This document shows positions 1 to 8,821 of a stretch of DNA of 64,000 nt, in pieces. This stretch comes from Brachionus plicatilis. Taxonomy: Eukaryota; Rotifera; Eurotatoria; Ploima; Brachionidae. Made by a program: the position numbers and the translations under genes. The DNA is taken from assembly GCA_010279815.1 (NCBI GenBank), contig QEOQ01000114.1:420440-484439 (forward strand), written 5' to 3'. The notes under the pieces were generated by a model. That model ran no database searches. It worked only from the letters and a program-made list of their open reading frames with translations, and was not told where the DNA came from. The first letter of the stretch is position 1. Each line of letters opens with the position of its first letter.

Positions 1-1
1 A

Positions 2-2266
2 CAAGCATTGCTCAGAGCGTCCATAAATGGCTACGAATTCGAAACCGTGGTCACTTGTCCTGAGTTGATGATAACAAAAGGCGACCTAATACACAAACTA
101 AAAGCCAAAGCTTTGAAAGATGACTGGCAACACGGAATTTTGTGCTCTGATGACAAAATTCAAAACGATTTGCTCAAACAAAAGCTAAAGGACAAAATAA
201 TTAAATTGAGCCAAAAATTTAGTATAATCAGTGATTACACTAGTTTTATTGCCATTGAGGACCGGGACCCAAATGAGTGGACGGGCGAGCAAATTGAAGT
301 GAATGATTTGTTGAAAAAAGATGACCCGTCCATTGATTTACTTCCCTACATGGTCTACCAACAATGTTTGATACAAAAAGAAGACATACCGCTTGATGAC
401 ATCACTTTGACTGATCAAATTAGACTTTTTGATTTCTACTCACACAACGAGGATTTGATTAGCTCGAATAAGATGAGAATTTTTATGGCTAATGAATACA
501 AAAAGCGTTCAATGATTGACAAAGCAATCGAATGCTATGAATTGTGCCAAAAAAGTGCTCAAATTGACCAAGCTATCAATGAGCTTAGAAATTTTAGACC
601 GGAAATTTATGTCAAAACTTTAACTGGTAGAACCATCCCTGTCCAACTTAATCAAATTAAAACAGTTGATGATCTGAAAAATTTTATCCAAGAAAAAGAG
701 GGAATACCACTAGAACAGCAAACATTGATAGCCTCAGCAAGGCATATAGACAAAGGCTTGCTATACGACTTTGGAATAACTGACAATTCAATGGTTCATT
801 TGGTTCTAAGACTTAGAGGAGGACCCATTGAGATCAAAAAAGATGATGCTAAACTTAAACAGCAATTAATTCAGAGAGAATTAATTTTAAGAAGAAAATC
901 AAGGTCAAGATCAAGATCAAGATCAATTGACACAGAAAGCTCTGAGGACTATTCTGTTCCAGATGTGTGTTCATACGAGAGCAGTGAAGAGGAATCGAAA
1001 GCTTTTGATGATGATGACATTGGTGAGCATGATGAGTCACTTAGTTTAAGGATTTTTGATTCAATTGAGACAACTGCAGATTGTAAAGAGTTCTCAGTAG
1101 ATTTTATGGAGAACATTGAAGAAATTGAAACAAATAAAACTGATAAAGAGATCAAACAAAGTATCTTTGGTGCCGCGGAAAATCAACTAAATCTTGGATT
1201 CGGTTATATAGGCGGATCACGTTTCTCAGTGAAGCAACAGCCATCAACAGCTAATTCATTTGGCTCTCTGGCGAGAGGATACAATAGAGGAACTAGAGGA
1301 AAATTAGCAGCAGCACCAATACCACAGGTGGCAAGGTTTAGGCAAGGTACTTTAGATATGAGGGCAAAGGAATCTACTATGACTGATTCATTTTCGTTTG
1401 GCTCTCAGGCGAGAGGATACAATAGAGGAACTAGAGAAATAGAAAAATTAGCTCCAATGCAACAAATGGAAATCCCAACATCAGCAAAACCAAAATCGAC
1501 ACCACCACCTTTTTTAGAAATGAGAGCAAAAGTTTCCAAATCGAATTTTAACGAAATAAGATACGAAGAAGATGAAGATGAAGATGAAGCTTCATTTGAT
1601 TTTTCTGAAGGATCTTCATCAAAAATAAACATAATGCCTCTTGGGTTAGAAAAGGCTGAATTAACTAAAAAAAAAAGGACCAAAATAATGGAAAAAAGTT
1701 TAAATAATTTAATAATAGAAAGTGGAACTTTTGTAAGAAAGGACACTGATTTAGACTCAAGTGTAAGCAATAAAAAAATAAAAGTTGTTGACACAAAAAG
1801 TCTTCGCGAGTTTATAAAAGTAAATGTTTTTGAACTGGGTCCCAATTTGCCAGCGTTTGACAAAATTGAGATATCAAATTACAAAATTAAAATCAAAGAA
1901 TGTGAAATTGATTGTATGCCTTTGATGAATTTTTTGGTCTCAATGGGACTTAATTCATTGGGTGAGCAAGTAGCTGATGAAATAAAAGAACTAGTGATTC
2001 ACTTGATAATAATGGTTTTAATTCTGAGAGTTTTTAGCACTGATAGAATTCAAATAACATGTTTTCAGCAGTTGAATGAAACCATTGAGAAAATAATTCA
2101 GCCATCTTACACTGGCTATGGCTTTGGCTTTGTGGAACATGTGCGCTCATTTTGTCAAAGGGCTCGTTTTTTACAGCTCAAATATCCAAATGTATGTGAT
2201 AGTTTAGAGTTGGGCAGAAATTGGGATAAAGTCGTGGAAAATTGGTTTCTAATTGATTCACATTAA
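2..2266 (+). CDS. PARP4: PARP4 (vault PARP)-like protein, 3' part, with embedded ubiquitin-like domain
   Basis: The frame is open to the left edge, so the gene is 5'-partial; TTG at 8 is not a real start. Residues count from 8. The first ~95 residues resemble the end of the vWA region of PARP4/VWA5-type proteins (LSQKFSIISDYTSFIAIEDR). Residues 199-272 are a ubiquitin-like domain (VKTLTG, KEGIP, LHLVLRLRGG-like end). Then come an RS repeat (~297-310), acidic disordered sequence, and two copies of an ARGYNRGTR motif (~418 and ~464). The last ~150 residues match the vault (MVP)-binding end of human PARP4, with LELGRNWDKVVENW against the human LELGNDWD pattern. PARP4 is known as an ADP-ribosyltransferase of vault particles; BRCT, catalytic and VIT domains would lie upstream, outside the window. 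The ubiquitin-like insert is absent from human PARP4. No intron is seen. The family assignment rests on recalled human sequence. Confidence 0.72.
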   Translation, partial: QALLRASINGYEFETVVTCPELMITKGDLIHKLKAKALKDDWQHGILCSDDKIQNDLLKQKLKDKIIKLSQKFSIISDYTSFIAIEDRDPNEWTGEQIEVNDLLKKDDPSIDLLPYMVYQQCLIQKEDIPLDDITLTDQIRLFDFYSHNEDLISSNKMRIFMANEYKKRSMIDKAIECYELCQKSAQIDQAINELRNFRPEIYVKTLTGRTIPVQLNQIKTVDDLKNFIQEKEGIPLEQQTLIASARHIDKGLLYDFGITDNSMVHLVLRLRGGPIEIKKDDAKLKQQLIQRELILRRKSRSRSRSRSIDTESSEDYSVPDVCSYESSEEESKAFDDDDIGEHDESLSLRIFDSIETTADCKEFSVDFMENIEEIETNKTDKEIKQSIFGAAENQLNLGFGYIGGSRFSVKQQPSTANSFGSLARGYNRGTRGKLAAAPIPQVARFRQGTLDMRAKESTMTDSFSFGSQARGYNRGTREIEKLAPMQQMEIPTSAKPKSTPPPFLEMRAKVSKSNFNEIRYEEDEDEDEASFDFSEGSSSKINIMPLGLEKAELTKKKRTKIMEKSLNNLIIESGTFVRKDTDLDSSVSNKKIKVVDTKSLREFIKVNVFELGPNLPAFDKIEISNYKIKIKECEIDCMPLMNFLVSMGLNSLGEQVADEIKELVIHLIIMVLILRVFSTDRIQITCFQQLNETIEKIIQPSYTGYGFGFVEHVRSFCQRARFLQLKYPNVCDSLELGRNWDKVVENWFLIDSH

Positions 2267-2309
2267 ACAATACTGATTTTTTACATAGTTTAGTATTTTT
2301 TTAGATATC

Positions 2310-2332
2310 AATAAACTTTAAAAAAAAATAAA
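2310..2332 (+). terminator. Polyadenylation signals of the PARP4-like gene
   Basis: AATAAA at 2310-2315 and again at 2327-2332, 44-61 bases after the TAA stop. The spacing suits 3'-end formation of the upstream gene. Confidence 0.55.
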
Positions 2333-3147
2333 ATCCTCTTGATTTGCAAAGATTATTACAGTGGTGATTTGATAGCAGTATTTTACAAAAATTATGTAAA
2401 ATACCGTAAATTAACCGAATTTTACAGTACGTTTCTGAACAAAGTTGAAAGTTTTTTGCGCACTGCGCAAGCAGCTCTAGAGCGTGTTCTTGAACATCTC
2501 AGCTGGTTTTTAACATTTTTTGATCCTTACATTGCCACTATGATCCATTGACTTTGGATTTGTTTGCTGTTCTATTTGCTGCTGTTAATTCAGTTTTCAG
2601 TCTATTTATTTCAATGTTTTTTCCATTTCTTTTTCATGTAGAAGTTTCACACGATTTGAATGCTCTAGGAAAAATTTTGAAATATTACTAAACCATTCAT
2701 CTAATGAGTGTCCAGTTGTGACACCCTGTTCTAACGTTGACCAGTTAGCTTTAAGCAAAAAATTAGAGTCTAATTTTGTAAATTTTGTTTGCTTTACTGC
2801 ATTTTTTCAATTTTTCATTAATTTATTCAACTTAGTTAGAAATTTTCGTCTAATTCTATATTGGATTTTTGTGCTAAATATTTTATTTTGTGCTATATAT
2901 TTTTTTGTATTTTGTATTTTTGTGCTGAGATAGATTCAGTAATGTTGCTAAATGTTTTCTGATCTTGAGGAATGAGTTTTATCTAAGTTTTAAAAGCTAG
3001 ACCCGATGTCGAAAAATTTTTTTCTTACTGAAATTTTGGTTAAATAATTTTGGGATAATCGAAATTAACTAACCATCAATCCAATTATTAAAATCTTATT
3101 ATTTAGAAACTTAATATATTACATCAAACTTAAAATATATGATTTTA

Positions 3148-3505
3148 GGCATCTTGATGTATAGGGTCAAAAAAATCAGATCAAAAAGTAATTTTTTTAT
3201 AACTTTTGAATGGTACTTGATTAAATCTCTCTGCAAAATGCTAAATAATGCAAAAAACATGCTGAATATTAGAAAAGGCTCTGCAAAAACTCTGCAATTT
3301 GGCAGGAAAATGCATGTCATTAAAAAGTATTTGATTCAACTGCGCAATTTAATAATTTAATTGCAGAGTTTTTGCAGAGCCTTTTCTAATATTCAGCATG
3401 TTTTTTGCATTATTTAGCATTTTGCAGAGAGATTTAATCAAATACCATTCAAAAGTTATAAAAAAATTACTTTTTGATTTTTTTGATCCTTAACTTCAAG
3501 ATGCC
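3148..3505. mobile_element. Foldback MITE, GGCATCTTGA family, 9-bp target duplication
   Basis: Arms of about 150 bp (3148-3301 and 3359-3505) are near-perfect inverted copies around a ~57-bp centre. The element starts GGCATCTTGA and ends CTTCAAGATGCC. It is flanked on both sides by ATGATTTTA (3139-3147 and 3506-3514). Long TIRs with an 8-9 bp duplication suggest a hAT- or Mutator-type mobiliser. It has no coding capacity. Relatives: 3690-3875, 10079-10623 and 36133-36400. Confidence 0.75.
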
Positions 3506-3689
3506 ATGATTTTAAACAAAAAGTATGTTGATTTTACTTTTTTTATATAATGAGAAAAAAAATTTTCGCTAAAAAAGATAAAAATTTTTAAATTATAAAA
3601 CATTTAAGAATATGGTAAATTAGGTTTTTTTTCTTTAAAATATCAGACAGTCTTTTTAATTAAAATTCAATAACCCTCATATTAGTAAA

Positions 3690-3875
3690 ATGCACGTCAT
3701 CAAAAAAGTTTTTGATTCAACTGCACAATTTAATTGAAGAGTTTTTGCAGAGCCTCATCAAATATTTAGCATATTTGTTTGCATTTTTCAGAGATTTGAT
3801 CAAATACCATTCAAAAGTTATAAACAAAATGCTATTTGATCTGATTTTTTGATCCTAAACTTCAAGCTTTTTTCA
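3690..3875. repeat. Partial copy of the GGCATCTTGA foldback family
   Basis: Repeats the right half of the 3148-3505 element (GTTTTTGCAGAGCC, CAAATACCATTCAAAAGTTA, then AACTTCAAG near 3866) with several substitutions. It is probably a decayed copy. Confidence 0.55.
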
Positions 3876-4556
3876 CCATAGTTTAGCTACCATAGTTTCT
3901 TGTAATATTTCAAGTAAAAATAAAGTTTTTTCTTTGTCCAATGATGGTATCTGAACTTGTTTATATTCTTTTGTAAATCATTAGTATAAACAAAAATAAA
4001 ATCAAATTCGTTGAATAATTCGTAAAAGAATTTATAATTCAAAAAAAAGATCTTGCCCAAATAATTTAAAAGTTTTGTGTTAATGGATTTGAAAAATTCT
4101 CATCAAAATTTGAAATAAAAGGTTAGTTCATCAAAATATTTATAAAATAATATTAAAAAATTAAATTTTACTTCAAGAATAGATTTGTTCCAAGATAAGT
4201 TAAAAAATGTTGTTAGATTTACGTAAATTTACGTAATTCTACGTTTTTTTAAAATTTTAATTGAAAACTTTTAAAAGTTAAAATTTTAAATAATTAAGAT
4301 AATGCAAAAAATAACTTTGGATCCCATGATGAGATGCATGTATGATATCTCGTTTTAAATCTTGACAAAATCATAAAAAGATTATCCTTATGAAAATATA
4401 AGAAAAAAATCTGACATTTACTTTAAAGAAAAAAATCAAGATAATAATCCAACATAAGATAAAATACTGAGTTGCAAACATGTCTCAAATAATTTATATT
4501 ATTTTATATTATTTTGATTTTTAAGATTTTGTGATAAAATATAAAAAAAATTAAAT

Positions 4557-5816
4557 TCAATTACGACAAGCTAAGAGTATAAGACAAGTTAAGATTGTTA
4601 GACTAGTTATAAGACTTAAAGATAAAGATATAAGACCAAAAATGATATATAAGTTGAATTCATTGGTTACAGAACCATTAAAATAAAAGTCATTGCCTTC
4701 TTTGATTATCTTTGATTCCTTGAAATTTGATGAGACGGACTTTTCTTCGTTTTTGTCTTTGGTCTCTCCATAAATTAAACTCATATTAAAAATTATAATT
4801 GAACCATCATCATATCCACCAGCCAAATCACCATTGTAAAGTACTGCAAGTGAGTTAATTATTCTTGTTTGATCAGTAAGGGTCTTTTTTAAGCTTCCAT
4901 TATTTGTATTCCAAATTTTTATTGTTCTATCAACAGACCCACTTGCCAAGTCGCCATTATTAAGCACTGTTAGTGACCAAACCTGTGCTGAATGACCATT
5001 CAGAGTGTCTATCAAATCACCGTTATTTGTATTCCATATTTTTATTGTCTTATCTTGTGATCCACTTGCTAAGTCACCGTTGTTAAGTACAGTTAGTGAG
5101 AAAACTTTACCTGAATGACCAGTCAGAGTCTTTATTAAACTACCATTATTTGTATTCCAAATTTTAATTGATCTATCATCTGATCCACTTGCTAAATCCC
5201 CATTTTTGAGAACTGCAAGGGACATAACCCGACTTATATGACCAGTTAGATTGAATTTGACATTTCCAAAAATTATATTCCAAATTTTAATTGTCGAATC
5301 AGATGATCCACTTGCTAAGTCACCATTGTTAAGTACCGCTAGTGAGAAAACTGTACCTGAATGACCAGTCAGTTTTTTTTTTAAGCTTCCATTATTTGTA
5401 TTCCAAATTTTAATTGAACTATCATCTGATCCACTTGCTAAATCCCCATTTTTGAGAACTGCAAGGGACATAACCCATTCTCTATAACCAGTTAGATTGA
5501 ATTTAACACTTCCAGCAAATATGTTCCAAATTTTAATTGTCGAATCAGTTGATCCACTTGCTAAGTCACCATTGTTAAGTACCGCTAGTGAGAAAACTGT
5601 ACCTAAATGATCACTCAAAGTCATTTTTATAATTCCACTATTTTTATTCCCAATTTTAATGGTTCTATCATTTGACTCACTTGATAAATCACTATTGTTA
5701 AATACTGTAAGTGACTTTACTTCTCTTGAATGACTCAAAGGAATCCTTCCTACTTCACAATAGCCGAAGGTAAAATTTATAAAAATTTGATATAACATAA
5801 TGTAATTCGCTTCCAT
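4557..5816 (-). CDS. WD40-repeat protein with C-terminal membrane segment
   Basis: 419 aa. Eight ~40-residue WD40 repeats run from about residue 29 to 350, most with the core NGDLASGS-DxTIKIWN. The first and eighth are degenerate (IGN and IIIFN instead of IWN). The repeats should fold as a seven- or eight-bladed propeller used for protein binding. Residues ~388-416 are a strong hydrophobic stretch (IIFGLISLSLSLITS onward), a likely transmembrane segment; the N-terminus (YIMLYQIFINFTF) could be a signal sequence, which would place the propeller outside the cell or in a lumen. Repeats 2-3 and 4-5 form a duplicated two-blade module that is nearly identical at DNA level. The start is the first ATG; an upstream exon cannot be excluded. 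I do not recognise an orthologue, and function is unknown beyond scaffold-type binding. Confidence 0.75.
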   Translation of the reverse strand: MEANYIMLYQIFINFTFGYCEVGRIPLSHSREVKSLTVFNNSDLSSESNDRTIKIGNKNSGIIKMTLSDHLGTVFSLAVLNNGDLASGSTDSTIKIWNIFAGSVKFNLTGYREWVMSLAVLKNGDLASGSDDSSIKIWNTNNGSLKKKLTGHSGTVFSLAVLNNGDLASGSSDSTIKIWNIIFGNVKFNLTGHISRVMSLAVLKNGDLASGSDDRSIKIWNTNNGSLIKTLTGHSGKVFSLTVLNNGDLASGSQDKTIKIWNTNNGDLIDTLNGHSAQVWSLTVLNNGDLASGSVDRTIKIWNTNNGSLKKTLTDQTRIINSLAVLYNGDLAGGYDDGSIIIFNMSLIYGETKDKNEEKSVSSNFKESKIIKEGNDFYFNGSVTNEFNLYIIFGLISLSLSLITSLTILTCLILLACRN

Positions 5817-6839
5817 TTGGTATAAGATTTTTTATTAACTTAAAAATTTGTTAGTTTAACTCCATTTATTTAGATTTCTAAGTATCTAAATAAATAAAAT
5901 AGTTAGGCTTATAATTTTTATAATTTTGTGCAAATTAGTTTTTTTCATAATTTCTGAATAAGATCCTTTTTATTTTATTTTATTTAAATTATTTAAATTT
6001 TTTTCTCCTTTTCAAATTCTAATTTTAGATAATAAAATAATAAAATTTAAGCAAGTTTTTTTTCTAATTGAAAGATTAATTAATTTGATTAAATTTTGAG
6101 ATAGATAATTTATATTCTTTAAATAATTACTAGACCATGCTATGGTCAGTCCTTATGAAAGCTCTGACGTTTTTAATATTTATTTGATTTTTCTACTAAA
6201 ATTTACAATGTTCTGAATTTTGCAGAATTTTTCAGAATCAGCATATTGGATATACAAAAGATGCAAAACATTTTCGGGTTCGTCAGATCTAAGTTTTGAC
6301 ATTTTTAATAATTTGAAATTTATTGTTAGTACCAAAATTCACAATGCTTTAGACTTTGAATTTTGGCCAATTCTGATTTAAAATATTTGAAGGCAGCATT
6401 ATTTTTTATTTTTAAGAATAAGTTTTTATTTTTTATCTCTTATTTCTTTTCGGTTCTAATCAAAATTGCTTGCATTTTTCGAAAAAGAAGTATAAATTAA
6501 TTAATTAATTTGATATTTTTTCCATAAATCTTCTGCAAAAAGTAAATCGCTTAAATTCTAAATGACTTAAGCTGAAAAAATTATATTTAGGGTCTTTTTC
6601 CTACCTTTTAGATAATATTTACATAAAATTTCTTTTTTGTAGATGACTTTTTGATTTAGGATTAAATTTTTTTCTAAGGCTATTATTTTAAAGTCGTGTA
6701 AAAAGCAGCTAATATCCTAGAAGCGAAAAATAGAAAAATAAAAAATAAATTGACAAACTTGATTAATTTGATTTTCAAAATTTTATAAAAAAGAAATCTT
6801 TAGAATTCTTCAAATAATTTTAAAAAAAATTTAAATATA
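5817..6839. other. AT-rich spacer with one decayed repeat
   Basis: No coding sequence seen. About 6136-6380 shares pieces with the MITE at 11445-11823 (GAATTTTGCAGA, TCAGCATATTGG, TACCAAAATTCACAATG) and looks like a decayed copy. Confidence 0.4.
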
Positions 6840-7347
6840 CAGTGGTTCTTGCTAAAATGAAATGGTCCGTTCCCGAAAAGGAGTTGAATGGAACGGTTAG
6901 AATGGAATGGAACGGATGGAACAGTTGGAATGGAATGGTTAGAATGAAATGGAACAGATGGAACGGTTAGAATGAAATGGAAGGGAATGGAACGGAATGG
7001 AACGGATGGAACGGTTGGAATGGAATGGAACGGTTGGAACAGTTGGAATGGAATGGTTAGAATGAAATGGAATAGATGGAACGGTTAGAATGGAATGGAA
7101 CGGTTAGAATGGAATGGAACGGATGGAACGGTTAGAATGGAATGGAACGGATGGAACGGTTAGAATGGAATGGAACGGTTAGAATGGAATGGAACGGTTA
7201 GAATGGAATGGAACGGATGGAACGGTTAGAATGGAATGGAATGGAATGGAAAGGAATGGAACGGAACGGGAATGTTTTTTTTATGGAATGCGTCTTCATT
7301 TCATTCCTTTTCGGGAACGGACCATTTCATTTTAGCAAGAACCACTG
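6840..7347. mobile_element. MITE with 43-bp perfect TIRs enclosing a GGAATGGAAC minisatellite
   Basis: The left end CAGTGGTTCTTGCTAAAATG continues into a 43-bp terminal inverted repeat that matches the right end exactly. TA lies just outside both ends (6838-6839, 7348-7349), as for Tc1/mariner-type elements. The interior (~6885-7275) is an irregular tandem array of GGAATGGAACGG and GGAACGGTTAGAAT units, GC-richer than its surroundings. It has no coding capacity and was presumably moved in trans. Confidence 0.85.
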
Positions 7348-8357
7348 TAATCATCTGATGTTTTGATTGCTATTTTCTGTTTCTATTTGTGATAAAAAAA
7401 ATTGAACTTAATTTAACCAATTTTTACATTTTATAAAAAGTTACTCTTTTTTACGAAAATTGACCACATTTAAAAAGAAATCAAAAATTTTTTCATTAAA
7501 TTGAAAATAAAATAAATTTAAATTTTTATATATTGGCACTTTTTTTTACGTTAATTTCAATAGTCAAAGTAAATTAAATTAAAAACCTTGTATCAAATCA
7601 CCACTGTATATTTTATTTTCTTTTTTTGATTTTGAATTTTAATTTGGACAAGTGACCACAAAAAGTGGAACAAATTTTTGTTACTAAATTAAAATTTTTA
7701 TTAATCAAGCTAATGAACAAAATTAAATAAAATGAAGCTAAAATTTATTTTTTCATTATGCAACTAGTTACAAATAAACTTAAAAATTCTTTGATTGAAT
7801 TTCATGATTTTCTTCGCTTTTGTTTGCATCAGACTATTCCGTTTTGCAAAATTAAAAATCAAATCTACGAAATTTTAGATAATTATATAACAAACTGCGC
7901 ACTAATCAATTCTAATCATAAACCCAGACAAAATATCTTTCATATTTTTATTCAAATCAAATGTGAAAGCTTGGAGCTTTCCCGAAAATATTTCTAAGCA
8001 TTTTTTAAGCTAAATGCAGCGTCAGGGCTCCATAGGTCACAGACAATCAGCTTTGTGAGAACTGATATGCCACAAACGGGAACATCATGCATCTAAATCA
8101 TTTCTTAGTTCAAGGCGCCTAGTCTGCGTTGTGAATTTGCTTTTCACATAATCAAATTCAAACAACCCAGGTTTGAGCTCGAAATCAAAAACATGTTTCA
8201 TAAATAACTTGAATAAAAATCATAGCTTTTTTCTAATTTATTTTAGAACAGAAATTTTTGTATATGATGAATGAAAATTTGAAGAAATTTAGAAAAAAAA
8301 TTATTTAAAATATTCATGAAAAACATACAATTAATTTTTGAGAAACCCAAAATTAAA
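7348..8357. other. Intergenic stretch before PSME4
   Basis: AT-rich except for a GC-richer patch at about 8010-8200 (GCGTCAGGGCTCC, AAGGCGCCTAGTCTGCG), which could belong to the PSME4 promoter or an untranslated exon; I cannot tell which. The 79-codon frame 7758-7997 has no recognisable domain. Confidence 0.35.
7758..7997 (+). CDS. Hypothetical 79-aa reading frame
   Basis: ATG to TAA, with somewhat less biased composition than the surrounding spacer (LIEFHDFLRFCLHQTIPFCK). No domain, signal peptide or homologue is recognised. It may be chance, or part of an untranslated leader of the gene that follows. Confidence 0.15.
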   Translation: MQLVTNKLKNSLIEFHDFLRFCLHQTIPFCKIKNQIYEILDNYITNCALINSNHKPRQNIFHIFIQIKCESLELSRKYF

Positions 8358-8821
8358 ATGAGTAACACTGATCTAGCCATAGATAAGGGCATTCAAAGCT
8401 CGACTATTGTGGACGATTTTGAATCGTGTGATTCGAGCGTCGAAATGGACCAGACTGAGCCCATGGAAGTGGAAGTGAGCAATAGTGGCTGGAGCCGGGC
8501 TGATCCTGAGCTCAAGTGCCTGCAAAAAGTCGACATTTACGTCCAGCAGTTGCCCTTTTTTGACCAGATAAAAAAGTGCGCCTTCGAAACCTTTGAGCTG
8601 ATTCGCAAAAATATCACAGAAGCAATTGTTCTAAACGAGTTCAGGCCCGGTTTTTCCCACTGGTCCAACCAACTCATCGTTTTCATACACGAATACGGCT
8701 TGTTCTTCACCAAACAAGACCACTTGAAGCTGATCAAGCTTTATTTGTCTGTGATGCTGAACGAAAGAGTCGATTTGCCCACAATCGACTATTGCCTCAA
8801 TGTGCTCACCGAATTGCTCAA
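8358..8821 (+). CDS. PSME4: PSME4 exon 1
   Basis: Encodes an acidic, poorly conserved N-terminus, then the conserved start of the solenoid (HWSNQLIVFIHEYG, KQDHLKLIKL, VLTELLK). Donor GTAAAT follows at 8822; the exon ends in phase 2. Confidence 0.88.

Larger units (their letters stand above)
2267..4556. other. Gene-free AT-rich spacer
   Basis: Short frames here (for example 2339-2551 and 2718-2933) are AT-rich and match no family I recognise. Apart from the terminal-repeat piece at 2359, the foldback element at 3148-3505 and its fragment at 3690-3875, I see nothing. Confidence 0.5.
2359..7606. repeat. Matching inverted termini CAGTGGTGATTTGATA 5.2 kb apart
   Basis: CAGTGGTGATTTGATA at 2359-2374 is preceded by TA. 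Its exact inverse complement ends at 7606 and is followed by TA. This is the layout of Tc1/mariner-type ends and TA target duplication. The WD40 gene and the MITE at 6840-7347 lie between. The two ends may instead be remnants of separate small elements of the CAGTGGTG family, which also includes 9782-10746. Confidence 0.3.

Noticed and set aside
1405..1863. 152-codon minus frame inside the PARP4-like gene
   Set aside because: Antisense shadow of a coding exon; Ser/Phe runs mirror GAA/AAA codons.
2718..2933. 71-codon hydrophobic frame
   Set aside because: Starts with GTG, Phe/Ile/Leu runs mirror T-rich DNA, no conserved motif.
8010..8200. Possible tRNA or small RNA gene (GGTTTGAGCTCG looks like a B box)
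   Set aside because: No matching A box, acceptor stem or terminator-like T run at the right spacing.
8316..8357. Upstream in-frame ATG of PSME4
   Set aside because: Possible, but the added residues are not conserved and the surrounding bases are as AT-rich as the spacer; 8358 is kept.
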